A DNA stretch of 20,390 nt from Geosiphon pyriformis (GCA_016748015.1 JAAOMT010000097.1:199104-219493), one strand, 5' to 3'; numbered from the stretch's first letter, positions 1 to 10,899 are shown. Numbers and translations: made by a program. Notes: generated from the sequence alone by a model not told the origin.

Positions 1-179
1 TTTTTTTTTTTTTTTTTTTTTTTGGTCTCTATTTTTTTTACGAAAAGAAAAAAAAAATTTTTCTCACGAGTATTTCTAATTATTTCCTTTTAATCTCATG
101 ATTAAGATTATGAGTAACATAAAAAAAAAAAAAAAAACTTTTTGATAAAATTTGTATCACACACATATAAAAATTTTTC

Positions 180-224
180 GGGGGAGGTGGGAGGTGGGAG
201 AGGGGAGAGGGGAGAGGGGAGGGT
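180..224 (+). repeat. G-rich purine tract, possible G-quadruplex
   Basis: Seven runs of three to five G lie within about 45 bases, separated by A or T and partly as a GGGGAGA repeat. This satisfies the usual four-run pattern for a G-quadruplex on the plus strand. A weaker purine tract (GGGAGAGAGGGAGA type) lies at about 562-612. No gene is adjacent, so a regulatory role is not supported. Confidence 0.6.
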
Positions 225-806
225 TTTTTTTTATATAATTTTGTTTTTGGAATACTCTCGCTAAATGAAATCCACATATTTATTGTAACAATAAACTCTT
301 ATCTCGTATTGTTTCTAATTTATCATTTATAGTTTATAATTTATAATTTATAATTTATCTTTTATCACATATTGTTTACCATTTTTTTTTACCTTTGTAA
401 AAATCTGTTTGTAAGAACGTACAAATAAATAAATAAATATTTTTGGCATAATCATGATCATTTGATCTTTTTGATAATAAAAAAAAATTTTTAAAGTTAT
501 CATTTCTTGAATCAAGATCATCTAATCATATCTAATATTAGATTGTTCCCTATTTGGATTAGAGGGAGAGAGGGAGAAAGAGAATTTATCATTTAGGGAG
601 GGGGAGAGAGGTCTTTCGTACCACAAATGGTATTTCTATATTATTATTCTTTCTTTCTTTAAAAAGTACTCTTTTTCATTAAGCCGTCCTTATATAAAAA
701 TCATTTTTTAAACCTTTTTTTTTTAATAGTATTAATAAAAAATATTTATTGAATCTTTTCAACTCTCTCACCCAAAAAAAAGTTTCATTAATGTTCACTA
801 TAATTG

Positions 807-807
<1 letters not shown>

Positions 808-852
<45 letters not shown>
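808..852 (+). repeat. (TAA)15 microsatellite
   Basis: Fifteen uninterrupted TAA units, read directly from the sequence, in non-coding AT-rich DNA. Likely length-polymorphic between strains. Confidence 0.95.
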
Positions 853-853
<1 letters not shown>

Positions 854-2319
854 GACTTATTTGTTTACCCCAGATTTTCAATATTACCATATTTAGAAAA
901 CTAAAATCCAAGCCAAAAAGGTCGGAAATTTTCAAATTTCCTTTTTCATCATTTTCATTTTAAAATAGTGTACAAAACTAAATGAGGATCTAGAAAATTA
1001 CGTTACTCGAAAATTCTATGCAATGACTCAGAGATAATATTTTTATCCTATATACTTCATTGATAATGCACCTTGCCTCTCTGCCAAGGATCTTTTACCA
1101 TTCAGACTTTGCACACATAAATTGTAATTCTTGCATCATAATTGTTGCGACACATTACTCGAAATGGCATATAAGAAAGGTGGGGTAACATATTATTGGC
1201 TAAAATAAAACTAACTGTAATAGGAAGATTACTTTGTGTGTTAATCAGTGACTGGATCGTGAGAATAATTTGAATCGCGCGCGCGTTTCAAGAGTTTGAT
1301 CATTCGGATACTTTAGTCTAAATAAAAAAAGATAGCTAATACATATTTTAAATACATTAATCCCTATTTTAAATACAATCAATCCCTATTTTAATTACTA
1401 TTTTAATTACATTAATCCATCGAGTTTTCCAATTTGTGTTATTATAAACTTGAACCGATTAATCGCATAACGAAAAAAACATTGTGCCCTAGTAACTGAG
1501 CGGAGGATCTCGAGAACAAAGATTAGATTTCTTGATGGATAAATTATTAAGTTTAAATAATAGATAAACCTCCCCTTTTCCACATTGACTTTCTCATCAT
1601 GACTCAAAAAAAAATTTATTACGTTACAATCAACTTACTTCTTTAACAAACTTGTCTACCTTCTATAATAAATTCAACCAATAGAAAGTTTATAAAATAG
1701 GTTTAATCGCAATGGCTCCAATCACATTGTCCAAGATTTCGCGTGAATCCTCCACTCGTTTGTCAATTTTATAGTACTACATCATTAAAAAAAAAAGAGA
1801 ACTATTAATCTCTTCAAACCAAAAGAAAAGAATTATAAAAGAAAATTAACTAAAGTCAAACCTTTCTCACTGCAGAAAGTTCGACCAACTCCGAGAATTT
1901 ATCAAGCGTTGTTAACTCTCCTTTGATCAGAGTTGAAAGATGTGCTTTTACCTTGATAATGTATAAATAATTCGATATCCGGTTAAGTACACTATATAAA
2001 ACCAAAAGAAGTTTGTTTGATTTATATAGAAATTCTTCACCTCGTTAACATCCCTACCAACTTTGATCGTAACAAGGCCTGTGGTCGTATTCGAAATACC
2101 AAATCGTCGCAAAGATTCTGTAATCTTTGTCTTTAATTAGTTACCAACAAAAAATTCATCAAAATAAATATTCAGGAATGAATCTTCGTCATGGACTACA
2201 TACATTTGTTGTGGGTGAAAGGCTATAAACAATTTCAGAATGCAGATTGTGCGTTTTCAACTTGTTTTGTTGTTCATAATAAACAGCTGTGTTCACAGCA
2301 ACCAAGATTTGAAAGACGT

Positions 2320-2344
2320 CTAAAACCTATAAAATAGGTTTTAG
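2320..2344. repeat. Perfect 11-bp inverted repeat, 3-nt loop
   Basis: The arms CTAAAACCTAT and ATAGGTTTTAG are separated by AAA. Related words occur at 1691-1705 (TATAAAATAGGTTTA) and, in opposite orientation, at 2622-2636 (AAAACCTATTATAAA). They could be ends of a small non-autonomous element or chance in AT-rich sequence. Confidence 0.7.
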
Positions 2345-3233
2345 AGAAAAAAATAACATAGTTTCAACAAATACCAACCTGAATTAGAAATCAAGACGTT
2401 TTATAACTATTAGGAAAAGTCCTTTTATATTTTACACAATTTAGTAGCCCCAAGTTCAAATGATACATACAACTCTAGCGTCAATAAAACCATAGGAAAG
2501 TTCTTCGTCTCGCGCTATCAACCTTTCTCGAAGTTCTGCTGCATTAGAAACATTTTTAAATAACGCGACATGGACTAAACCTCGGGTGGGGAATAGGTCT
2601 AAAGGAAAAGACTCCATTTTTCTAAAACCTATTATAAATCGTTCAGGTGAATTAATTTAGAAATTGATTGACAAAAAATTTTATCTGAAAATTTTATTTT
2701 TATTGCATTAATTAAGTGTGATCTAATATACACTACATTAGATTTAATAAATGAACCTTTAGCATCCATCTTAACAAAATCACTTAACCAAATCCTGGTT
2801 CTCTTTCTGGATTCCTTTACATACAGTTTTTAACATAAGCCAACTTAATTTTAATAGTTTTATTAAGAACTAGAATAAAAAACTATATTTACTTGAAAAA
2901 ATTTTATTGTTTTTAAAATATTACCAAAACCAATAGTATATTTTTTTTTTAAAAAAAAATTGTTTTGGTTTCTATTTTATCAACTTAATCTTTGGAATCA
3001 AATAATTCAATAAATAAATTAATTAAAATTACATGTAAAAACATAACTTTTTTTTTTTTTAGAATTGGCAAAAATTAATGTATTAAATAATTTAATTATA
3101 AATTAATTCAAATTAATTTTGGCAAAAATATTACTATTGTTAATATTTAAAACAAAAAAAAAATTTTTTTATAACCAAATTGAAATTAAGTATTATAATT
3201 GGTACAATTGTATTTTTTTTACAAAAAAAACAG

Positions 3234-4503
3234 GGTTCGTCAGTACGCACCTTTGGACTATGTTAGGGATGATGCTTTTTTAGGTGTTATGAGTGCAATC
3301 AGTATGGGCGAGTTACTTTCTGTTGTTGGTGGTCTTCCTGATGGCAAGACTGCTGGTTTGTCTGGTGTTCCTAATGAATTATGGAAACATGGTGGTGAGG
3401 TAGTTTTGGGGTGTCTGCTGGCGCTGTTTAATAAATGTTTGTCGGGTGGTGTGATGCCTGTTTTGTGGAAGAGGGCTTGGGTGTCTATGATTCCTAAGCC
3501 TTATGACTGGGATGGAGTTCTTACGAACACTCGGCCCATTGCTTTGATTGAGACTGCCAGGAAGATTTTTTCCAAGATTCTGTCTGACCGTATTTTAATG
3601 GCTTGTAGCAAGTTCAATATTCTTCAGGGTGACAACTTTTCGGTGCTGAAGGGTATGTCAACACAATCTCTGGTGTTTGCTATTAGTTCGGTAATTAAGG
3701 ATGCCATTGAGAAGGATAGGGAGTTATGGTTGGTCTTGCAAGATATGCGGAAAGCTTACAATTCAGTTGGGTGGCATCATTTAAGAGCTAGTTTGCAGCG
3801 TGTCAAGATGTGTGAAAGGTTCATAAGGTTTTTTGGTGGTATTCATGAGGATAGAGTTAATAGGGTGATGACTGACTTTGGTTTGTCTGGTGGTTATAAG
3901 GTGCATGATGGGCTGGACCAAGGTGAGATCTTTTTACCACTTCTTTGGAGGATTTTTTATGATCCGCTTTTGTGTGAGGTTAAAAGGCACGAACAATTAT
4001 GTGGGTACCAGATTGATACTAAGTTTGTTTCGAAATCTGGCAGGATTAAGGGCAGTGGTGGTTTGACATTGTATTTTTCGGCTGGTGCGTTTGTCGATAA
4101 TACGATCTGGGTTGGAAATTGTCAGGCTTCTACTCAATATGCTCTGAACATTGCCAGTGAATTTTTTGTGATCAATGACATTTCTATCAATAGTGAGAAG
4201 ACGGTGGCTATTCCCATCAATCAGGGCGTTAAAGTTGCTTCACTGAACATTTGTGGTCAGCCAATCTCTATTGCCAAGAAAGGGGAAGCACATCGATATC
4301 TGGGTATTTTTCTGTCGACTGAGGGGCTCTCCAAGCCGAGTGTTGCCAAGGCTCATGCGGATGTACGTTTCTTCGTCAATGTTGTGCTTAGGAAGGCTAT
4401 TACAGACAAACAATTCTCGTATCTGGTGTCAGCTGTTTTGCAGCCTATTGTTAGCTATTGTACTCAGTTCAGTTTTGTCTCATCTAATGTTTGTCGCAAA
4501 TAG
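3234..4503 (+). pseudogene. LINE reverse transcriptase domain (truncated, inactive)
   Basis: This part of the frame carries the LINE reverse transcriptase domain, which copies element RNA at a nicked target. Visible in order are a finger segment with NTRPIAL (about 3526-3546), motif A in LQDMRKAYNSV with the catalytic Asp codon at 3742, motif B in GLDQGEIFLPLLW, motif C as AFVDNT, and a motif D/E region ending near HRYLGIFLS. Motif C normally ends in two Asp residues; the second is Asn here (AAT at 4099), which should abolish catalysis. The frame begins at the element junction with no native start. It ends at TAG 4501-4503, beyond which the same frame continues directly into the RNase H half, so the stop is a nonsense mutation and not a natural end. 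LINE assignment is confident; the clade is not assigned. Confidence 0.9.
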
Positions 4504-6471
4504 GATGTCTTGGTTAGAAAGGGTCTTAGGTCCAAAGCTTGTCTCCCCTGTGATTTTCCTGACGCTGCTTTGCATCATCCCTCATTGTATGGCCTAAAGC
4601 TTTTTGAGCAGATGCAGTCTGAAGGGAAGGTTGCTGCTTTGATGGCATTCTCTAATGCTTTTGGCATTCTTGGGCATTTGTTTAGACATAGGTTTTTGGA
4701 CCTACAGGTTCTTGGTTGGGCTCCTTTGGATCCTTTGCAGTTTCCAGTCAGGTTGCGTGTTAGTCCGGTGAACAATTTTTTGGCTGGGATGGTGAAGATC
4801 TTTCTGGGCAGTAAGCTTACTTTGGTGAACAACCTCCCTACTGCATTTCATAGTCCTGGTCGGTTCCCGTTGTCCTCTGTTCTTGGAAAGTCTCTGTATT
4901 TTGATTTGGTCAAATCTCTTAAGTGTTTTGGTGTCGCTTTTGGTGATCGGCTTTTTGATAAGAAAGGTGTTTTGTTGGATTGGAAAACTTTTTGTCATTG
5001 GAAGAGGTTGGATCCACGTGGCCTTGTGCCTCACTGGTTCATGGTTTCTTCTGAGTTTTTGAAAGGTCAGGGTTACTCATTTTCTGGTTTTGTTGGCTCA
5101 GCAAAGAAGCTGGGTTTGGACATTTTGGGGTCTGGAGAATTTTCTGCGGTTAAAGATGGATTGCATGACATTTGGTCAGACTCTTTTGAAGTTTTCACGG
5201 ATGGGTTTTTGAGGAATGCAGGCTCTGCTGAGGTCGCCTGTGGTGCTGCTGCATACTTTCCAGTCTTAGATATGAGTATTGGTGTCGCTGTTTGTGGTCT
5301 TTTGTCATCTACTATGGCCGAGTTACAGGCTGTCACTTTGGCTTTGGAGTGTGTTCCTTCTTCAAGTACTGTGGTGTTGCGTTTTGACAGCCAGGCTGCC
5401 ATTGACGCATGTGTGTCTGAGATGTCTTTGGTTGCTTCTGATTTCCGTAATCAATGCTGGCTGGAAAGGCATCATATTTTCAATTTGGTCAGGGATAAGG
5501 ATCTTAGTGTGAGTTGGGTTAAGGTAAAAGGACACTCTGGGATTCCTGGTAATGTGAGAGCTGACTTGGCTGCTGGGGCTGCCTCTGGGTCTCCCTTTTC
5601 CCTTTGTGCCGATGTGCGTGAACATTTTTTGGTTGCTGAGGGTGTTGCTGTTTCTGGTAATATCCATCATTTTGTCAGAAATATTTTTCGATCAATTCAT
5701 TGTGCTCGTTGGGAAGCTGGGCCTGGTTGTGATGTAGTTCCGGATGCAATGGTTGGTTGCATAGACTGGGTTGTCACGGTGAAGGTGTGGCATCCTGATT
5801 TTTATATGCTTGCTGGTTTCACTAGCCGCGCATCCTCATCACTTTGCACTTATGTTATGAAGGCTGTGCACAGGAGGTTGCTGGTGGCCATTAGGAAGAG
5901 GTTGTATGATAAATGCTACCCTAGTGTGTTGTGTTTGCTTTGTGATGAGGTGGAGTTCTCTGACCATGTTTTTACTTGTGTTCATGAGTCTGGCATTTGT
6001 GGTGAGATTTTGGCGGAGGCTTCTGCTCGTTGGTCAGCTTTGTCTGGTGGTTCCTCTGCTTCTGCTGTGTTGTGGGTTTTGTCTCAATGTTCCATTGATG
6101 TTGGGCTGTACACTTTGGTATGCAAAGGGTTTGTGCTGGAGGAGTGATATGAGGAGGCTTGCGATGTTTTTGAGGATAGAAAAGTGGCCACTGCTAGGAT
6201 TGTTGAGTATGTCAGGTTCGTTGTTGGTTTACATCGTGCTAAGGTATGGTTGGCTAGAGCCAGCCACCGGGTGGTGATAGAGAAGACTGGTCTGGTCTGT
6301 GATGTTGGTATTGTTTCTGGGCTCCCTTGTGGTGTGTCTTCGGTTTTGTCTGACGGTGTTGTGAGATTGCTTGGTTTGGCCAATTCCTTTGCTGTTAGCT
6401 TTGGTCGTCAGAAGCCTTTTTGTTTCTTTTCTGGTCTGGGTGGCAGTGTGCGGGTAGTTATAGCTGTGTAG
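4504..6471 (+). pseudogene. LINE connection, RNase H and zinc-knuckle region
   Basis: This continues the RT frame after TAG 4501. After a long connection region comes a type I RNase H domain with all four expected acidic residues: Asp in FTDG (5200), Glu in MAELQA (5320), Asp in RFDSQAA (5386) and Asp in NVRADLAAG (5563), the last following the KGHSGIPGN segment. RNase H degrades the RNA strand after first-strand synthesis. A C-terminal CLLC...DHVFTC cluster (about 5935-5985) matches the zf-RVT zinc knuckle typical of such LINEs. An in-frame TGA at 6145-6147 interrupts it, and the same frame then stays open to TAG at 6469-6471 with matching amino-acid character. The RNase H active site is intact although the RT site is not. 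Confidence 0.88.
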
Positions 6472-6617
6472 TGTTGCCTTGTCTGGCCTGAGTGGCTAGC
6501 CATATGTAGAAAGTGCATGAGTCGCGTTTAGTTTGAGCCTCTTAGTTTGGTTCTATGTACTAGATAGCAATTGGGCTACACTCGTTAAATGCGTTAATAA
6601 AAAAAAAAAAAAAACAG
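6472..6617 (+). other. LINE 3' UTR and poly-A tail
   Basis: About 125 bases of non-coding sequence of the same G/T-rich character as the LINE body, ending in 16 A (6599-6614). CAG after the tail restores the left-junction word. Confidence 0.75.
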
Positions 6618-7601
6618 ATTTTAAACCAAAAGCCATAACTTAAAAAATATTATTTAGTTTTTTACTTTAAAAAAACTTTTTAAGTATTAAAACTATTAAA
6701 AACAATAAAAAAAAATTTATTTTATTTTTTATTTTAGTTGTAAACATAAAAATATATATATAATATTAAAAATAAAATAAATATTATATTTATTAAAACT
6801 TTGATTTTGTTCTTTTATAATTCCAATTTATTAAATTAACTCTATAATTTAAAAAATTAGTTTGTTTTTAACTTGTTCAAAAATGTAAAAAAAAATATTT
6901 AATAATAATAAAACTTTAAAATACAATTTACGTAATTATAGTTACAAATAATATTTAAAATATTTTTAATTAATAATTTTACAAATAAATAAATATTAAT
7001 TTAATAAATTAATTGTTTATTATATATTATAAATTTTTATACAAATTTTTTCATAAGTTAAAATTATTTTATAATAGCAACTAATATTTAATATAATAAC
7101 AGTAAACATTATTTAAAAATATCAAAAAAAAGTATTATAATATGTTTTTTTATAAAAATATAAATATATATATATATATATAATAGTTTTAATATTAAGA
7201 AAAAAAAATTTTATATTATTTGTTTTATTTTGAACTAAATATTTAAATAAACTTTTAATTAATTAAAAAAAATTAAAATTAAAATTAAAAACCAAATTAT
7301 TACAATAAATTTTATTTGTAACTATTTATTAAATAAAATTGTTATTTATTAGCTAAATTTTTAAAAAAAAATAATTTTTGATTAAAATTATTTATATTAT
7401 TAATAATTATTTAAACCTTTATTGTAAAATTAGAAAAAATACTAAAAAATTATTAATATTTTATGTTTTTAAATTAGAAAAAAACTTTAAATAATTGTAA
7501 AAATAATTTTAAAGAAAACTTTAACAACAGCAAATAAATTTTAGATTAATTTTTAAGAAAAAATACATAAACCACATTATAATATCAACAAAAAATTTTT
7601 C
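6618..7601. other. AT-only spacer
   Basis: Almost pure A+T with short (AT)n runs (for example about 7164-7183) and TTAAAA-type words. I see no coding, RNA or mobile-element signal. Confidence 0.8.
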
Positions 7602-9603
7602 TCAAAATATTGCTCCAATGAGGTAAAGATCCACTGTTCTCTCCGATTGCACATTCCCGCCATAGTCACAAACCCAGCGATCCCTAGTATAATCGCTATG
7701 ATATTAGGCAAAAGAAATATAACACAGATTAATTGAAAACATAGGCGGAACTTACGCGGCGGAAAAACATTCTCCAATATATCCCGTGTCATCGTCAGCT
7801 GGATTAACATCTTTAAGAGAGTTCCAGATCTGATTCGTTTCATCGACGACATCGTCGCGTTCTTCAAGAAGACGTGATAAATGTGCGCAGAGCGTCTTCG
7901 CATTGCTGAAATCGGATCTGGCAACCGAATCGCATATGCTTCCACATATGCTTTCGGACACCTCTCCGATCGACGTGACGTTGCTGGCAGTAGTCTTCAG
8001 AAGCTCTGAAATCCCAACGATGCCCCTTGTACGGTACTCCTTCCCGAGGACATGAAGGCTTAGAATATCGGATGTTGAGATAGCCTCAAGGATCGCATTG
8101 ACGGATGGATTTAAGGCAGATTCAGCAGAGACGATATTGACGGCGAACTGTTCTAGTCGTTTGAACTCATCAGGTTGTAATAACTCCTTAGCACGGGGCA
8201 AATCTGGACATGGAGAAATCTTTTCTGGCCGCAAATCAACAATTCCCCACCAGAGTGGGCTATAGCAATGGCTGATGTATTAGGTCTCCATAACAAGATG
8301 CTACAGCGAACAAAAATGCCTTACTTTGTGTGGGCGGCCGCATCGTCCCTCCGTATGATATTGATCGCATCAATCACAGCCGTATACGATGGTTCTGTCC
8401 ATATGGAAGTAAATCACTAGTGGGTTTATGTTACCAATAATGATCACACCCTCACATTTCTCACCTTCATCCTCAACGTTTGCAGCCAGCTGCTTGCCGC
8501 TAGTAGATACTTCTGTTACGCATTTATCTTCAATTTCTTCAGATTCGTTGACCGGATCGCCTGCGACATCTCCATCGCTGCTAGTGTCACTGTCGTACTC
8601 ATGTCCTGTTTCGCTCTCTCCTCGGCGCCGCTTATGAGTCGGAGCGAAACGAGTCGTTGCTGCCGTGGCCGTAGCTTGAACTGCCACATTATCAATTTTG
8701 CGCTACGTTTATATGTATAAGCTATGTATAAGCGGAGAATATTTGCGCATCAAGTCAAGGAGGAAAAGGGAAGGACATACGTTTCCGACTCTGTTATCGA
8801 TCGCGAGATCTACTAGTGTTGTGTGGTTTCTTTTCCAAATCGCATTGATAACAGGATCTTTTTTATTTTTTTGTCGCTGCCAGAGATATGGAAAAAAAAC
8901 GTAAGTATGCATCAAATCATAAAGTAAATCATAAAGTATCAATGTGCGCAGCCGCGCACACGATGATGGAATCCGAAAGTCCAGATCGTAGTTCATGCTT
9001 CCCACTTCGGGCAATCAGACAATTGCCTTGTGCAAACAAGATTGCTCGACAGACATCGCAGGGTATGGCTCGCGCGCTCCCAGCATAACGACACGTGCAT
9101 GGTGCGGTAAGATGATAATTGTAACCTTGACCGCAACACCTTCTTCCCCACCCGAGTAGACGGACGAAAACTCGAGTAATCAACATGACGTTGCGGGGCG
9201 TAGCACTAATCGCAGAGGCCGAGCTTTTTACCAAAGAGGATTTCGGAGGAAAAACTGACCTTCAGTTCGGCTTTGAATGCATTCGCCTTATGCCATGCCG
9301 GACTTTTCTCTGGCAGGTGGCTGATAAGAATTTGGATATCCATTGCCAGTGTTGTGTGCGCTTGCTGGTGCGATGCACCAGGCACTTCGTCGATAAAATT
9401 CAAGTCCCAGTCTGCTACGCTCCCCCACTTTGCGAAAGGCTGACTCCAGTACTCTGGGCGAGAGATATTCGTGTTAGTTAGTGTCCACTAGCTAATGGTG
9501 AAATGAGAATGAGCCAGGTTACATGATAGATAGGCTGCTTACTGGGGTACTGGAGCCTTCGCGTGACTTCAGCAGATAGGATAAAGATTGGGTTGGACGA
9601 CAT
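7602..9603 (-). CDS. Eight-exon gene, 502-residue protein of unknown family
   Basis: I do not recognise the family. A consistent minus-strand model is: exons 9603-9543, 9453-9232, 9170-8962, 8876-8781, 8702-8450, 8394-8325, 8259-7756 and 7695-7602. The seven introns are GT-AG, 55-89 bases, phases agree throughout, and the total is 1509 nt with one terminal TGA. Most donors are strong (GTAAGC, GTATGT, GTAAGG, GTAAGT). The second intron (GTAAAA, 9231) and the fifth (GTGTGA, or GTAACA at 8434) are the weakest. The predicted protein has a cysteine cluster near residues 106-135 (CC, C-x-C, then CDVC) that could bind zinc, a basic KRRR motif near residue 220 followed by an acidic Ser/Asp/Glu stretch (nuclear-protein style), and a helical C-terminal 170 residues beginning with PLWWGIVDLRPEK. 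No signal peptide or membrane segment is evident. The gene is much GC-richer than the Zrg17 and GET4 genes here, hinting at a different origin. Confidence 0.7.
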
Positions 9604-9777
9604 TGATATCAGTGCCAGCTTGTAAAGTGAAGCCAAGAGTGGTGGCAAAAGGCAAAGGAGAAAAAAAAATCACAAGGTCACTGTTGTGACTGGATTTGTG
9701 GGATCGTTTCTCAATTAAAGGCACGCCAGATCACACAGTTTTTACGCATTGTTTATTACTACGTGAGTCTCTCTGGC

Positions 9778-9786
9778 TATATAAAG
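9778..9786 (+). promoter_or_regulatory. TATA box (TATATAAAG)
   Basis: A textbook TATATAAAG lies in an otherwise GC-richer stretch and points right. It would initiate about 30 bases downstream, toward the region around 9810-10400. It faces away from the minus-strand gene that starts at 9603. Confidence 0.5.
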
Positions 9787-9962
9787 GAAAACATTGACCG
9801 ACGTCACGCATTCTGACACGTGAACATACAAGACTCCAACAGTCACGAGCAAGCGGTAACACCAGCCCCCGCATAGCAGTCATCTTCGCGCGTACCGAGT
9901 TTACTGTATCATCCTACCCACCCACCCTCACCTATAGTGTACATATGTACCATATCAACAGA

Positions 9963-10026
9963 TTGGCCCTCCGCGTGTCACGCGAGCGGCCCAGAAGACC
10001 GCCTTCCAACCAGCACACCGCGTCCT
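9963..10026 (+). repeat. Degenerate direct repeat, copy A
   Basis: This copy aligns with 10267-10330 at roughly 75-80% by eye with small gaps; both contain TTGGCC-TCC, GCGAGCGGCCC, CTTCCAA and CACACC-CGTCC. Read from ATG 9945, copy A encodes a RERP...SNQHT segment and copy B an RERP...SNHHT segment. This suggests duplication of a once-coding piece. Confidence 0.65.
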
Positions 10027-10266
10027 AGCTCCCTCAAGCAACAAAATCACAAGAAAAATTCCTCTCCCAGCTGCTCAGCGGAACAAGAGACTTTCCACCC
10101 TGTGGCCGTTCCTCACGTATTGCCTGTCGTCCAGTCACAATTGTCAACATTAGCTATAGACTTTTCAACAGTTGATTAACCTGTCGTTCTGCAACCCCAA
10201 TGGCTCCGTGACACCATTCCGGCCAGCAATGCCCTTTCCCTATTCACCACGGCCGATCGGCGGGTG

Positions 10267-10330
10267 TTGGCCTTCCCCGCGTTGCGCGAGCGGCCCGAAA
10301 GCCTAGCTTCCAATCACCACACCACGTCCC
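10267..10330 (+). repeat. Degenerate direct repeat, copy B
   Basis: Partner of copy A, 304 bases downstream. It lies inside the 5' part of the reading frame that continues into the hypothetical protein at 10399. Confidence 0.65.
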
Positions 10331-10398
10331 TCACGTGTAGCCAGGTACGATTGCTGTCCTTCAACAAGAGCCACGATGCGCTAGAAGTCTCCCCGGAA

Positions 10399-10899
10399 AT
10401 GACAAGCGTAGCACTTCCTTCTATCGATGAGTTTATGTTGTGGTTCAAAATGGCATATGTAGGATTATCCCCATATAAAAATAATTTTATGAGACTAATT
10501 TACATCAAATCTACAATGGAACCAAAAAACTATAGTACCATCAGAAGCATTTTAAAAAAAGAACAAGGCGAGAAAATTGCTCCTTACGTTTTTAAGATAT
10601 CTGATACGAAAGCTATAAAAGAATATTTGGATAAAGAGAGAATAACCTATGAAATCTACCAGCAATTGCATATCATTTCTAATAGAAGTATAAATACCGC
10701 TTACCAAGATATTTCTGGACGAAATCAGCAGGAATTAAATTCTAAGAAACGAATATCGTCAGAAGCCCTTCAAGAACCAAGGAAAAGGAGAAAAGTATCA
10801 GAAGTATATAGGATTAACCCTATATATTTTAACACACTGCATAGAAGAAGTTTTACAAAACCAGACAAACTGAAAATAAAATATATTATATGGTTATGA
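10399..10899 (+). CDS. Hypothetical protein
   Basis: I do not recognise it. The frame is open from at least 10264; ATG 10399 is the first ATG in a plausible context and gives 166 residues to TGA 10897. The protein is Lys/Ile/Glu-rich, with a probable helical middle (around KEYLDKERITYEIYQQLH) and a basic RKRRK cluster near residue 133, which could be a nuclear localisation signal. Composition changes within the frame at about 10435, from GC-richer upstream DNA to AT-rich downstream DNA, so it may be a fusion across an insertion junction. The last 30 residues look like translated spacer and overlap the start of the transposase frame at 10890. It could be a real exon, an accidental frame or an N-terminal relic of the adjacent element. 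Confidence 0.35.
   Translation: MTSVALPSIDEFMLWFKMAYVGLSPYKNNFMRLIYIKSTMEPKNYSTIRSILKKEQGEKIAPYVFKISDTKAIKEYLDKERITYEIYQQLHIISNRSINTAYQDISGRNQQELNSKKRISSEALQEPRKRRKVSEVYRINPIYFNTLHRRSFTKPDKLKIKYIIWL

Larger units (their letters stand above)
1..3233. other. AT-rich low-complexity spacer, no gene seen
   Basis: Mostly A+T with long T and A homopolymers (1-23, 121-137, 2941-2949, 3050-3060). The open frames are short, AT-biased, lack recognisable domains and lack good splice partners. A minus-strand 66-codon frame around 1407-1607 has no family resemblance that I can see. Composition is less extreme between about 1000 and 2640, so decayed sequence could hide there. The LINE inserts at the right end. 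Confidence 0.6.
3234..6617 (+). mobile_element. 5'-truncated, inactive LINE retrotransposon
   Basis: Composition switches abruptly from AT-only flank to G/T-rich coding sequence at about 3231-3234 and returns to AT-only after a 16-base A tail (6599-6614). The element keeps reverse transcriptase, RNase H and a zinc knuckle in one frame (3234-6471), followed by a 3' UTR of about 125 bases. The expected upstream endonuclease and any gag-like ORF are missing, so it is truncated inside the RT N-terminus, as usual for target-primed reverse transcription. The word AAAAAAAACAG is present at the left junction (3223-3233) and after the tail (6607-6617). This is a candidate target-site duplication, though its A-rich part is ambiguous. 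Two in-frame stops (TAG 4501, TGA 6145) and a changed catalytic motif show that it is dead. Confidence 0.9.
9604..10398. other. GC-richer intergenic/leader region
   Basis: The region lies between the start of the minus-strand eight-exon gene and a plus-strand hypothetical frame. It holds a plus-strand TATA box, a GACGTC (CRE-like) core at 9800-9805, CACGTG near 9816 and a degenerate 64-bp direct repeat. Three overlapping plus-strand frames are open for 25-80 codons here; none can be preferred, and a 5' exon may be hidden. Confidence 0.5.

Noticed and set aside
80-277. Minus-strand Pro/Ser/Lys-rich frame
   Set aside because: It is the translation of the G-rich and poly-A tracts and carries no real coding character.
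1407-1607. 66-codon minus-strand frame as a gene
   Set aside because: AT-biased, no domain, no splice partners and no conserved-looking motif.
4575-5402. Long minus-strand open frames opposite the LINE
   Set aside because: They are antisense shadows of the G/T-rich RT-RNase H frame, overlapping each other in different frames and lacking starts, domains or splice signals.
3234-6471. Reading the LINE's TGA as a Trp codon too
   Set aside because: The same frame also contains a TAG, and one RT catalytic residue is changed, so ordinary decay explains it; the LINE is a eukaryotic nuclear element.
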